DNA of 64,000 nucleotides from Caldifarciminota bacterium (GTDB lineage: Bacteria; Hydrothermota; UBA3072). Position numbers and translations under genes: made by a program. Shown in pieces: positions 26,007 to 35,076 of this stretch. The number at the start of each line of letters is the position of its first letter. The stretch's first letter is position 1. The stretch covers positions 62,001 to 126,000 of the forward strand of contig JAFGHJ010000004.1 of the NCBI GenBank assembly GCA_016930175.1. Reading direction: 5' to 3'. The notes under the pieces were generated by a model that was not told the DNA's origin, did not search any database, and saw nothing but the letters and a program-made list of their open reading frames with translations.

Positions 26007-27268
26007 TTTACAAGCAGTATCAATCCCGCGGCAATAAACATTATAGTATAGGAAAAGCTCGACATGAGATCTCCCCTCATGGCGAAAAGGGAAAAACCGA
26101 GAAAGAAGGGATAATACAAGGATATAATATCGGTTGAGGCGGAGGTGGATATTTTCCAGTGGTATGCATCCAGGAGTGAGAAAAGTACTCCAGTCAAAAC
26201 TGCAAATAGGGTTAATCCAATTAAGCCGAAATTGATGTAGCCTTCAAAAGGAAGGGGGCAGGAAAGATTGGTCTGGGGATAAGAGAAATAAATTGCCACT
26301 GTGCCTCCTGAACCTACAGGCTTTCCTTTCCAGAGAGCCCTCGGTATCCAGAATAGGAGCGGACCAGCCAGCTGTTTTCCCCAGGTAATTCCTTCTTTTG
26401 CTACGTATTGAATGGTATGCACACTCATCTCATAGGCATCGAAATGTGGTGAAGTATAGGCTGTTTTTAGCTCCCCGAATCTTAAATCCGAAAGAGATAC
26501 CGTTTCTGCCGTTCTGTAACGCAGCACATGAGTCAGAGGAAATATAAAGAGCATTCCGATAAGAAGCATTGCTGCGAGGAAGCCTTTTCCCCTATTTAGC
26601 TTCTTAAGTAACATTGCAGTGAACCCAAGAATAATAGTGCCTGCCCAATATCTTGGAGTAGCCAGAGGATTATTAACGAGCAGGTTTATTAAAATCAAAG
26701 CAAGTAAAAGAATCCGCCACTCTAGTTTATTTGCCCATTTATTTTTTAAAATAATAAGACCGGCAAGAGAAAGAAGAGGTATAAATCTGAAAAATTTATC
26801 TATAATAATCATAAGAGGATTGTAAGGTATTGAGACAAGTACCTCTCTATACGCTCCGCGGATAAGAAGATTTTTCGCGCCGAATACGAGTAAAAATGCG
26901 ATAAAAATAATAAATGAGAGATAGATAGAGAAATAAACTCCTCTTTTGCCTATCTCTAATCGCTTTAAAGAAGAAAATAAATCATCGAGGCGTTTTTTCT
27001 TAATTGAATAACCCAGCTGGTAAAAAACCAGCCATGTAAGGATAAGTAGATTAGTAGAGCAAATCGAGAAGCCCTCTTCTTTCGAAAGCCACAAGGGAAA
27101 ATTTCCGAAAGAGTATTGTATTAAGGGCGTTATGAAGAAGAAAACAATTATGAAAAACCAGTGAGTCAGGTTTAACGAATAAATCCGTTCTCTCTGTTCT
27201 TGAACTATAAAAAAGATGCTGATAGCTCCAATAATTAAAAATGTTACTATACTGCAAGGAAAAGTAAT
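26003..27268 (-). CDS. Oligosaccharide repeat-unit polymerase (Wzy-like), apparent AUU start
   Basis: The protein (about 421 residues) is highly hydrophobic with about 10-12 membrane segments. It shows RYRTAE and WIPRALWKGKPVGSGG, seen in bacterial O-antigen/EPS polymerases. It would polymerise lipid-linked repeats in the periplasm. The start is unusual. A near-perfect promoter has its -10 TATAAT at 27,298-27,303, which covers the upstream TTG that could otherwise start the frame. In the mRNA, AAGGAGG is followed after 5 nt by ATT (27,266-27,268), and no ATG, GTG or TTG occurs in frame for about 65 codons. AUU initiation is therefore likely. Confidence 0.8.
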   Translation of the reverse strand: MTFPCSIVTFLIIGAISIFFIVQEQRERIYSLNLTHWFFIIVFFFITPLIQYSFGNFPLWLSKEEGFSICSTNLLILTWLVFYQLGYSIKKKRLDDLFSSLKRLEIGKRGVYFSIYLSFIIFIAFLLVFGAKNLLIRGAYREVLVSIPYNPLMIIIDKFFRFIPLLSLAGLIILKNKWANKLEWRILLLALILINLLVNNPLATPRYWAGTIILGFTAMLLKKLNRGKGFLAAMLLIGMLFIFPLTHVLRYRTAETVSLSDLRFGELKTAYTSPHFDAYEMSVHTIQYVAKEGITWGKQLAGPLLFWIPRALWKGKPVGSGGTVAIYFSYPQTNLSCPLPFEGYINFGLIGLTLFAVLTGVLFSLLDAYHWKISTSASTDIISLYYPFFLGFSLFAMRGDLMSSFSYTIMFIAAGLILLVK

Positions 27269-27297
27269 TTTAACCTCCTTAAAATACTTTATACGCA

Positions 27298-27326
27298 ATT
27301 ATAATATTTATAAGGAAAAAAGTCAA
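27298..27326 (-). promoter_or_regulatory. Promoter of the polymerase-GT4 operon
   Basis: TTGACT (27321-27326), 17 nt, TATAAT (27298-27303) on the minus strand, the closest to consensus in the window. Confidence 0.85.
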
Positions 27327-27454
27327 CGAAGGTCAGGAAATTTCCTAATTCAGAAAACAGTTTTCCGCTTTTTGCAAGTTTGGTAAGGCACTTGCAATAT
27401 AGGCATTATGGAAAAACGCCCATATACCATTGAAAAAAAAGAAGAAAAGGGGGG

Positions 27455-27483
27455 TTGACAATTATAGTATATTTATATAATTT
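27455..27483 (+). promoter_or_regulatory. Promoter of the exported repeat protein
   Basis: TTGACA (27455-27460), followed by TATAAT after 15 nt (27476-27481) or TAATTT after 17 nt (27478-27483). TTGGAGGAA lies before the start at 27,501. Confidence 0.65.
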
Positions 27484-27500
27484 AATATTGGAGGAATTAA

Positions 27501-30068
27501 ATGAAAAACTTAGAAAAATTTAAAATAGATTTCTCGATTGGTAAAGTAAAAGGTTTTAAATTGGAAAGAATAAAGGTATTTTTTAGCTTCTTTTTTACAA
27601 GTAATGTAGGTCTAATGAGAAAGTTATTACCGCTATTAACTTTTCTATCTTTGGTTTGTCTCGGCGCGGAGTGGGACTATACGGGAACAGCCTATTATGT
27701 AGGTAATGAAGATGGTAATCCCACGAGTATCTTCAGAGACGGTGATTATTGGTATATGGTAGGAAATGGGAACGACAGCGTTTATCAATATGATAATAAT
27801 TGGTCGTATACGGGAACAGCCTATTATATAGGTAATGAAGACGGCGGGGCTACAGACTTATGCAAGGAAGGCGATTATTGGTATATTGTAGGGAATGATA
27901 ATGACAGCATTTTTCAATACGATACTAATTGGGTTTACACTGGAAATGCCTATTATATAGGAAGCGAAGATGCAACTCCCACAGGAATACGCAAGGATGG
28001 TGCCTATTGGTATATGATAGGAATAGCTAACGACAGAATCTATCAATATGATGAAAGTTGGTCGTATACGGGAACATCCTATTATGTAGGTGGTGAAGAT
28101 GGAACTCCGCCACAAATACATAAAGATGGCACTTACTGGTATATGTCGGGATATGATAATGACCGTGTCTATCGATATGATAATAATTGGTCTTATACGG
28201 GGACCTCCTATTATATAGGGGGTGAAGACGGTTGGCCTTCAGGTATTTACAGGTACGGAAATTACTGGTATATGTCGGGAAATGATAATGACAGCGTCTA
28301 CGTATACGAGGGAACTCTGGTAATACCCTCTACTCCGACCCTTATACGAATATTCGATAATGCGCTATTCAATGCCTGGCCTCCGCCTTATGTTTGTACC
28401 TTATCCGTTGTATCTACTGACCCCCAAAGCGATGACATCCAGTATGAGTTACAATGGGATACGGATTATGGGTTTTCGAGCGCGTCTTCCGAGATTACGG
28501 ACGTCTATTCTTCGGGTGATGCTGCCCTCGAGACTATTTTACTCGGTGCGACTCCTGCCGAAGCGGAAACACTCTTTTACTGGAGAGCGCGGGCTAGGGA
28601 TCCGGGCGGTTCAAACGTATGGTCCGACTGGAGTGTGATTCGTTCCTTTATCATGGATCTTGCTCTCGGAGATGATTTACCATATTGGTACCAGTGTGCG
28701 GAAAATCAATTTGCCCAGTGCGCTATGGATAATGTAATTGTTCAGGGTAATTCGGTTGTGTTTACCTCGACTGCGCAAATCGAGTTTCAGCGGGCAAGCG
28801 GTTCGACGGGGGCAAGTCACAGCATTGACATCGGCAGTCCCGGTAATAACCGGCTAGTGGTTGTTGTAGCTTCTGACGAGAATACAGGGACAAGCCTGAC
28901 TAATGTTACTGTCGATGGAAATGACTGTACTAAAGCAGGCGAAGCGGATAATTCAAGTGACGTTGGCAATCATCAGGAGTTATGGTATATTCTTGAGTCA
29001 GGGCTTGGCTCGTCCAGCGGTACTGTGAACGTTGCTATATCCGGAGGGGACGGCGAATGGGCTACCCACGTTCATGTTTATTACGGCGTCGAACAGTCAG
29101 GACCTTTAGATTTTGAAATTGAAGAAGCCGTAATAAACGGAAATACGATTTCAGTAGAAAATGTTAGCTCCTCGGATGGTTCGGTTGTAATATTCGGTGC
29201 CGGTGAGGGAACAGGCGGGCTGACTCCGAGCTGGACTTCTCCACTTTCGGTACGCACAAATGGACCGGACCCGAGTTCGGCAGACCTCGCGACAGCGAGC
29301 GGTATTGAGTCAAGTGGACAAACCGACAAAACTTATGTCTGCACCTGGAGTGGTAATTTCAACCGGGGTACAGGCATCGTTGCTGTTTGGGAGCCGGCTG
29401 CAACGGATGAAGGAACACTTACTTCTCACCCCGTTGCATATGGTGACCTGTTAATTGAGAATTCGAGCAGGAGCAACTGGGATGGTGCGAAATGGACAAA
29501 ATCCTCTGCGGACGATTCCATTGGATTGCAGATTCAATATCTCCACGACGGCAGCTGGGATCCTGTTCCTGATTCTGATTTACCGGCTAATTCTAATTAC
29601 TTTTTTCAAATGAGTACCTCTTTCTGTAATGTGGATCTTTCCGGTTTGAATATAACAACATATGATACCTTGAGGCTGGTAGCGAAATTCAGGTCTTACG
29701 CCGCTGCATCCGATCCGACGCTCATTATGTGGGCATTGGGTGAGACAGGCGGTATAACGTCGATACCTCTGGGGGACGACGGATTGAGATTTGCTCTATA
29801 CTTACCAGGTTCAAATGTCCTCGTGAGGAGAGCAAAAATTGAAATAAAATATCAATTGCCCAGGGAAGAGAATGTTAGACTCGGTGTATTCGACCTTCTG
29901 GGAAGAGAAGTGGCAACACTTGTAGATACTAAAAAATCTCGCGGGATTCACAGTATTACATGGCAGGGAAAAAATAATTACAATAAGTCTTTAGCCTGCG
30001 GTGTCTACTTCCTTAAAATGGAAGCAGGTGAATTTCGCGATATTAAGAAATTGGTGTTTGTACGCTGA
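27501..30068 (+). CDS. Exported repeat protein with C-terminal FlgD-like sorting domain
   Basis: The 855-residue protein has an unusually long N-terminus before a hydrophobic signal (MRKLLPLLTFLSLVCLGAEW, residues 39-58). The ATG at 27,501 has the strong ribosome site, and the ATG at 27,615 would give a normal signal peptide. Five repeats of about 44 residues (YTGTAYYVGNEDG, DYWYMVGNGNDSVYQYDNNW) suggest a beta-propeller. An Ig/fibronectin-like segment (about 275-385) and a second adhesin-like region (about 420-630) follow. The last 70 residues (VRLGVFDLLGREVATLVD, SLACGVYFLKMEAG, ending KLVFVR) form a type-A sorting domain. Codon use shifts to higher GC after about 28,340, hinting at a mosaic. 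The function is probably surface attachment; it is not known. Confidence 0.8.
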   Translation: MKNLEKFKIDFSIGKVKGFKLERIKVFFSFFFTSNVGLMRKLLPLLTFLSLVCLGAEWDYTGTAYYVGNEDGNPTSIFRDGDYWYMVGNGNDSVYQYDNNWSYTGTAYYIGNEDGGATDLCKEGDYWYIVGNDNDSIFQYDTNWVYTGNAYYIGSEDATPTGIRKDGAYWYMIGIANDRIYQYDESWSYTGTSYYVGGEDGTPPQIHKDGTYWYMSGYDNDRVYRYDNNWSYTGTSYYIGGEDGWPSGIYRYGNYWYMSGNDNDSVYVYEGTLVIPSTPTLIRIFDNALFNAWPPPYVCTLSVVSTDPQSDDIQYELQWDTDYGFSSASSEITDVYSSGDAALETILLGATPAEAETLFYWRARARDPGGSNVWSDWSVIRSFIMDLALGDDLPYWYQCAENQFAQCAMDNVIVQGNSVVFTSTAQIEFQRASGSTGASHSIDIGSPGNNRLVVVVASDENTGTSLTNVTVDGNDCTKAGEADNSSDVGNHQELWYILESGLGSSSGTVNVAISGGDGEWATHVHVYYGVEQSGPLDFEIEEAVINGNTISVENVSSSDGSVVIFGAGEGTGGLTPSWTSPLSVRTNGPDPSSADLATASGIESSGQTDKTYVCTWSGNFNRGTGIVAVWEPAATDEGTLTSHPVAYGDLLIENSSRSNWDGAKWTKSSADDSIGLQIQYLHDGSWDPVPDSDLPANSNYFFQMSTSFCNVDLSGLNITTYDTLRLVAKFRSYAAASDPTLIMWALGETGGITSIPLGDDGLRFALYLPGSNVLVRRAKIEIKYQLPREENVRLGVFDLLGREVATLVDTKKSRGIHSITWQGKNNYNKSLACGVYFLKMEAGEFRDIKKLVFVR

Positions 30069-30143
30069 TTGAACTTTGCCTGAAGGCATTCACACAGATA
30101 ATGTAAACTCATTCTTTCATTCCGCGGTACTATTATAAAGGGC

Positions 30144-30172
30144 TTGAATTTCCCGGTAAATTTAGTTATTAT
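30144..30172 (+). promoter_or_regulatory. Promoter of the C25 peptidase
   Basis: TTGAAT (30144-30149), 17 nt, TATTAT (30167-30172). The ATG at 30,179 follows after 6 nt without a ribosome site, so a leaderless mRNA is expected. Confidence 0.65.
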
Positions 30173-30178
30173 AAAACG

Positions 30179-32443
30179 ATGAAGAAATTGATAAAGCTTT
30201 TATGTGTTTTAATATGCCAGGTGGCAGGATTATCACTGTTCGGGTTTTACTCCGTTGAATATAATTATTCCCATTCATTTGATGACTCTGTGGATTACGT
30301 CCGTCTTCTCATCCCTGAAGATTTCTATGCTGATTCTGTCAGCGTCGAGACAGAGCCAACCGCTTCGTCGACTATTTCGGCTGAAATTCTTGGCAATTAT
30401 TATTTTGGGGAAAATAGAATAGTTAATCTTAAGGTTTATGCCGCAAACTCTAAACCTGAAAGAGAAAAAGAGATTTCCTTAGAAGATTTAAAGATTAAGC
30501 TCTCGTGCAGCCCTTCTTTTACAGTTTTAGGGAATAAGTTCTCCCGGGACCCATATTCGGATAGGATAATTAACAGTGCGCTTGAAAGTATTATAGATAA
30601 CAAAGAAGATATACCTCCTTATTCTTATAAGCCTTTTAACGGGAATTATACGGCGCAGGGAGAATCAGCTCTGAGACAGATTTATTGTACTCCTTATATT
30701 GTAATAACTGCAGATTCTCTTAAAGACGCCTTTCAGCCGTTAGTCCACTGGATAACGAGAAAAGGAATAAGGGCAACCGTCGTTTCGGTTGAAGATATAC
30801 TTGCTTTTTATTCGGGTGATCCTGTGTCCGGAATCTATGACCCTGCCGGAGCCATCCGGGGATTTTTAATAGATAATTATCGATGGGGGCTTCAATGGGT
30901 CTTGCTCGGCGGGGACGAAGAGATTGTGCCGGTGCGATACGGCTATTCAACGGGAGAGGACGAAGTGGATAGAACTCCCCCCTCGGACCTCTATTACTCG
31001 GATTTAAATGGGAACTGGAACGTTGATGGTGATGAATTTTACGGGGAATTTTTAGATGATTCGATTGACCTTTACCCCGAGTTATTCGTCGGTCGTATTC
31101 CATGTAATAAACGCATTGAAGCAGAAAATTGGGTAGGTAAGGTTTTAATTTATGAGAGAAATCCTGGGAATGGGGACCCCTCTTACCTATCAAGAGTCTT
31201 ATGGACCGGAGCTGATGAATTACGAACAGCACCGGATTACATCATTCGATACGGCTCATTCCCTTCTTATTTTACACACGATACAACAATGCTCGAGGAA
31301 GAAGACGGAATTCACCCGCGAGGAAGTGAAGTTATCGCAAGAATGAAAAATTGCTATGGCTGGTTCAATCTCTACGGACACGGCGGACCTGATAATATGG
31401 TTGTTTCCTGCCCGGGTCCAAATCACCCATCTCTTGATAGAGATTTCATAGGGAGTCTCGATACCTGCGACGCGTATTTTCATGCTAATCACTGGGGAAA
31501 TAATGTGGAGCCGGGTAATGGCATAGATTCACTGATGGTAGGAGACAGTTACGGAATAATGTATGTTTCTTCCTGCTATCAGGCTGCATATGACATGGAA
31601 CATTTTGCTGTATTCGATAATTGTTATGGACCGTCACTGGCAGAAGCATTTACTCTTTTAGGCGAGAGAGGGGGAGTGGCTTTCCTCGGTTTTACGAGGG
31701 CGATAGAGTTTTCTACAGCCCTGCATTTTGATTTGCTGGAGGTACTCTTTAATGATAGCCTTACAAATATAGGGGTCGCGGAAGCAATAGCAAAAATTAG
31801 TAACTACTCTCATAAAACCTGGCTCTCGCATACCTTATTTGGAAATCCCTTAATGCCTGTCTGGACCGATATACCGGAACCGATGTCTGTATCTTTCCGG
31901 AAATCCATACCTCCGGAGCCAATCCATTTCAACGTTGCTGTGATGGAGGGCGGCGTTCCTTTAAAGGATGCTTACGTTTGTCTGTGGAAAGGGCAGGAAA
32001 TTTATGAAACCGGTTTTACTGATCCCGGAGGCTCATTAATACTGCAAATATATCCGCGATCAGAAGGAATAATGCTTTTAACTGTCACAAAGGATAATTT
32101 TATACCCTATCTTGATACAGTGCATATAGATTCTCAGATTTCATCTATATCAATAAATGGGGAGTCTGATTTACCAAGTTGCGCAATAGACAGAAACATT
32201 TCTCCGGATAAAGTACGTTTCACTTTCTACCTCCCTCAGGAAGAAAAAATAAAACTTGGAATATTTGACCTTACAGGAAGAATGATTGTGGAATTGACGG
32301 ATAAAAGATATAAAAAGGGTTCTCATTCCCTTTGCTGGGATGCTGAAAATTCAAAAGGACATTGTATATCAAGCGGAATATATTTCTACCGCTTCCAGTA
32401 CAGGGAAAGGATACTTTCCGATAAGTTCTTACTTTTGAGATAG
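30179..32443 (+). CDS. C25 (gingipain-like) cysteine peptidase with C-terminal sorting domain
   Basis: The 754-residue protein has a signal peptide (KLIKLLCVLICQVAGLSLFGF), a pro-region, and the C25 catalytic domain. The latter shows YIVITADSL, WVLLGGDEEIVPVRYGY, FVGRIPC, the catalytic His in FNLYGHGGPDN (His401) and the catalytic Cys in MYVSSCYQA (Cys466). A short Ig-like domain follows, then a FlgD/type-A sorting domain (about 680-754: IKLGIFDLTGRMIVEL, ISSGIYFYRF). It would be secreted and held at the surface. It follows the repeat protein on the same strand but has its own promoter. Confidence 0.9.
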   Translation: MKKLIKLLCVLICQVAGLSLFGFYSVEYNYSHSFDDSVDYVRLLIPEDFYADSVSVETEPTASSTISAEILGNYYFGENRIVNLKVYAANSKPEREKEISLEDLKIKLSCSPSFTVLGNKFSRDPYSDRIINSALESIIDNKEDIPPYSYKPFNGNYTAQGESALRQIYCTPYIVITADSLKDAFQPLVHWITRKGIRATVVSVEDILAFYSGDPVSGIYDPAGAIRGFLIDNYRWGLQWVLLGGDEEIVPVRYGYSTGEDEVDRTPPSDLYYSDLNGNWNVDGDEFYGEFLDDSIDLYPELFVGRIPCNKRIEAENWVGKVLIYERNPGNGDPSYLSRVLWTGADELRTAPDYIIRYGSFPSYFTHDTTMLEEEDGIHPRGSEVIARMKNCYGWFNLYGHGGPDNMVVSCPGPNHPSLDRDFIGSLDTCDAYFHANHWGNNVEPGNGIDSLMVGDSYGIMYVSSCYQAAYDMEHFAVFDNCYGPSLAEAFTLLGERGGVAFLGFTRAIEFSTALHFDLLEVLFNDSLTNIGVAEAIAKISNYSHKTWLSHTLFGNPLMPVWTDIPEPMSVSFRKSIPPEPIHFNVAVMEGGVPLKDAYVCLWKGQEIYETGFTDPGGSLILQIYPRSEGIMLLTVTKDNFIPYLDTVHIDSQISSISINGESDLPSCAIDRNISPDKVRFTFYLPQEEKIKLGIFDLTGRMIVELTDKRYKKGSHSLCWDAENSKGHCISSGIYFYRFQYRERILSDKFLLLR

Positions 32444-32462
32444 TAAATGAAGTCAGAACTCC

Positions 32463-33608
32463 TTACCTTCTCCCTAAAGCATTTTTTAAGTTCTTCTCAC
32501 AATAAGAATAATCGAATTTTTTAATTATGTTTCTTGAGTCGTTACCCATTTTTTTTATACTTGCCGGATTTTCAAGAAATCTTTCAATATAAGAGGCAAG
32601 TTGACGGGGATCATCCTTTTCAAAGCAAAATCCATTTTTGCCTACCTTTAGAAGGTCTCTCCGACATCCTACTTTATCGGAAAGAATAAGTGGAAGAGCC
32701 GAAGCCATTGCTTCTGTTACTACAACTCCCCAGGGTTCATTACGGGAGGGCAACACGAAAACATCCGATACCGCATAGTAACGTGGAAGTTTCTTGTTTT
32801 CTATGAATCCTTTAAAAAGCACATTGTCTATTTCTTTTTTATTTATGAAATTTTCTAAAGCGTTTCTTAGCCTACCTTCTCCGATGATTAAAAGAGTTGC
32901 GTTATCATAACTCCTCTTGATTTCCTTGAACGCTTTTAGAAGCGTAAATAAACCCTTCTCTTTTGTTAAACGTCCTACGTAGAGGACTACGTATTTGCTC
33001 TTTATTCCCAATTCTTTTTTTAATTCTTTTTTTCTGTTCCTGTGTTTATCCGATTCAACAGTAAAAAAGTTAACGTCGGAGGTATTGGGGAAATAGTACA
33101 TATCTTTTGCTTTTGCGCCGTATTGGATTAGATATTCTGCCTGAAGTTTCCCGAGTGGTAGTAAAAAAGCGGCGTGTTTGATAATAAAAGGGAGCAACAA
33201 CCTTTTTAACAAAGATTTCCATATATTTCTTCGATTTAGCAAATGACTCTCAGAAATTATTGCATAGGGAACAGAATGGATAAGCGCCCAGAGAATGGAC
33301 AGGAGCATCGTAATATGATAGTATCCTCCTACTATAATATAGTCAAAGCTACCTTCAGATAATCTTTTCCATATACGAGGATTATATTTTATTTCTCTTT
33401 CGAGGAAAGGAATCTTAATTTGGCTTCCGGGAAGTATTTCGGAGAATTGGAAACTCTTTCCCAAAGTTAGCCTTCCTCCTCTATGGGGATGCGCTTTCTC
33501 GCAATAGAAAACGGTGGGTCTTATATTTCTGCTTCTATAAAGTTTCTCGAAAAATGTTATCCTGTATGCGTCTACTTCTTCATGTATAAAGGCGATACGC
33601 TTTACCAT
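32463..33608 (-). CDS. GT4-family glycosyltransferase
   Basis: The 381-residue GT-B protein has IAFIHEEVDAYRITFFEKLYR at the N-terminus, and in the donor domain VVLYVGRLTKEKGLFTLLKAF, LLIIGEGRLRNALE and LPSRNEPWGVVVTEAMASALPLI (EX7E). It lies 12 nt after another GT4 gene in the same operon, both reading toward the C25 gene. It probably adds one sugar to the lipid-linked glycan. Confidence 0.92.
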   Translation of the reverse strand: MVKRIAFIHEEVDAYRITFFEKLYRSRNIRPTVFYCEKAHPHRGGRLTLGKSFQFSEILPGSQIKIPFLEREIKYNPRIWKRLSEGSFDYIIVGGYYHITMLLSILWALIHSVPYAIISESHLLNRRNIWKSLLKRLLLPFIIKHAAFLLPLGKLQAEYLIQYGAKAKDMYYFPNTSDVNFFTVESDKHRNRKKELKKELGIKSKYVVLYVGRLTKEKGLFTLLKAFKEIKRSYDNATLLIIGEGRLRNALENFINKKEIDNVLFKGFIENKKLPRYYAVSDVFVLPSRNEPWGVVVTEAMASALPLILSDKVGCRRDLLKVGKNGFCFEKDDPRQLASYIERFLENPASIKKMGNDSRNIIKKFDYSYCEKNLKNALGRR

Positions 33609-33620
33609 TTTAACTTTATG

Positions 33621-34844
33621 CTACTTCAACTCCTTCAGCATATTTACGTATTTTTCTATGGAATGATTGATGGTATAATGTTCCTCAAAATATTTTCTGG
33701 CTTTCTTACCCATTTTCTTTAACTCATTTCTGTTCTTAAGGTAGAATTTCAATTGATTTACCACCTGCTGAACATCCTCCTGATTAACTATAAAACCGCA
33801 ATTGCAGTTTTTTATTGTTTCCGCTATGTCTGAATCTTTGTTAACAAGAGCGAGTACCGCCCGCCCGCTCGCGAGAGAACTGTAGAGCTTACTGGAGGAA
33901 CAGAGTCCGTTTACTCTTTTGTCTTCCGATACTATAGAAATATCCGCGCAGGTTAAAATTTCGGGGAGTTTTTCAAATGGCTGGTAAGGATGGAAGTCCA
34001 CATTCTTTAAATCTTTATCTCTGACAATTTCCTCCAATTTTTTCTTCTGGGCTCCGTCACCTATAAAAACAAATTTTACAGGTAATTTTTGAACTCTTTC
34101 CGCGGCGTAAATTATGGTACATAAATCATTGTATAGCCCGAAGTTTCCGGAATATAGAACCGTCAAAACTTCATTATATCCGTTTTTCTTTGCAAAAGTA
34201 TTGTTTTCTTTCTCAAGGGGTTTTATAAACTCCGCATCTTCCCAGTTGTATATAACTTCGATTTTTGATTCTAAAGAGTTTGATTTAGTATTGTTTACCA
34301 GCGTTTGCTTCATTTGTTTGCTGATCACAACAATTCCGGAAGCTCTTCCGTATATTACATTGTTTAGCCTTTTCCATAGCTTTACAAAAAAACTATTTTC
34401 TTCCGCCACTTCGAGCGCGACCGCAATATCAGGATATATATCGTATATTATAGGAATAAATCGTTGACCTCTTACTATATTAAAAAAAAGCCCTACCAGG
34501 GGTAGAATCGGAGGATTGGTTACAATAAACAGGATATCCTTACTGCTCTTAAAAGACAGATTAATAAGTAAATGAAATGAAAACGAGAGCCAGTTGATTA
34601 TTCTAAATAATAAATTTTCTTTATTTAAATTGACACAGGGTAATAGGTTAATTTTAACATCATTATAAATCTCTTTAAGGGGGAGTTTTACCTTGCTTTT
34701 TGCCATGCGATTATGCCGGCAGGTATAGACTTCGACTTCAAATCCTTTTTTACTCAGCTCTCCTGAGAGTTGGGTCATTAGTTTTCCTGTAGCTGTTAGC
34801 CCAGGATAGAAATATTCCGATAATATTTTTATAGATTTTTTCAT
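33621..34844 (-). CDS. GT4-family glycosyltransferase (WbuB-like)
   Basis: The protein (about 407 residues) starts KKSIKILSEYFYPGLTATGKLMTQLSGELSKKGFEVEVYTC, a pattern of WbuB-like transferases. It continues LTVLYSGNFGLYNDLCTII, FVFIGDGAQKKKLE and NGLCSSSKLYSSLASGRAVLAL. I place the start at the ATG at 34,844 because the upstream GTG at 34,892 lies 2 nt from the -10 box and should not be in the mRNA. No clear ribosome site is seen. It leads an operon with the GT4 at 32,463. Confidence 0.87.
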   Translation of the reverse strand: MKKSIKILSEYFYPGLTATGKLMTQLSGELSKKGFEVEVYTCRHNRMAKSKVKLPLKEIYNDVKINLLPCVNLNKENLLFRIINWLSFSFHLLINLSFKSSKDILFIVTNPPILPLVGLFFNIVRGQRFIPIIYDIYPDIAVALEVAEENSFFVKLWKRLNNVIYGRASGIVVISKQMKQTLVNNTKSNSLESKIEVIYNWEDAEFIKPLEKENNTFAKKNGYNEVLTVLYSGNFGLYNDLCTIIYAAERVQKLPVKFVFIGDGAQKKKLEEIVRDKDLKNVDFHPYQPFEKLPEILTCADISIVSEDKRVNGLCSSSKLYSSLASGRAVLALVNKDSDIAETIKNCNCGFIVNQEDVQQVVNQLKFYLKNRNELKKMGKKARKYFEEHYTINHSIEKYVNMLKELK

Positions 34845-34894
34845 AAAAAAGGTCAACCACTCGTACCAGGGCAGTTTTTCTTTTCTTACCACTT

Positions 34895-34922
34895 ATCATA
34901 AATGAAACGCTAAATTTGTCAA
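34895..34922 (-). promoter_or_regulatory. Promoter of the GT4-GT4 operon
   Basis: TTGACA (34917-34922), 16 nt, TATGAT (34895-34900) on the minus strand. Confidence 0.7.
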
Positions 34923-35036
34923 TCTTTGATTGATCTCTCTTGCGGCAGTTTTGGGCGGTATCGGAACTAACAGAGAGAATCCGGGGGAGTTCTTCTGAAA
35001 AAATTCTATTTATTAAACGTACTTTATGAATGGAGG

Positions 35037-35065
35037 TTGCGATTTTCGGTTGTTTTATTTATATT
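35037..35065 (+). promoter_or_regulatory. Putative promoter of the initiating sugar transferase
   Basis: TTGCGA (35037-35042), 17 nt, TATATT (35060-35065). A GGAGG lies at 35,079-35,083, inside the frame if the GTG at 35,077 is used. Confidence 0.5.
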
Positions 35066-35076
35066 TAAGTACTTGA

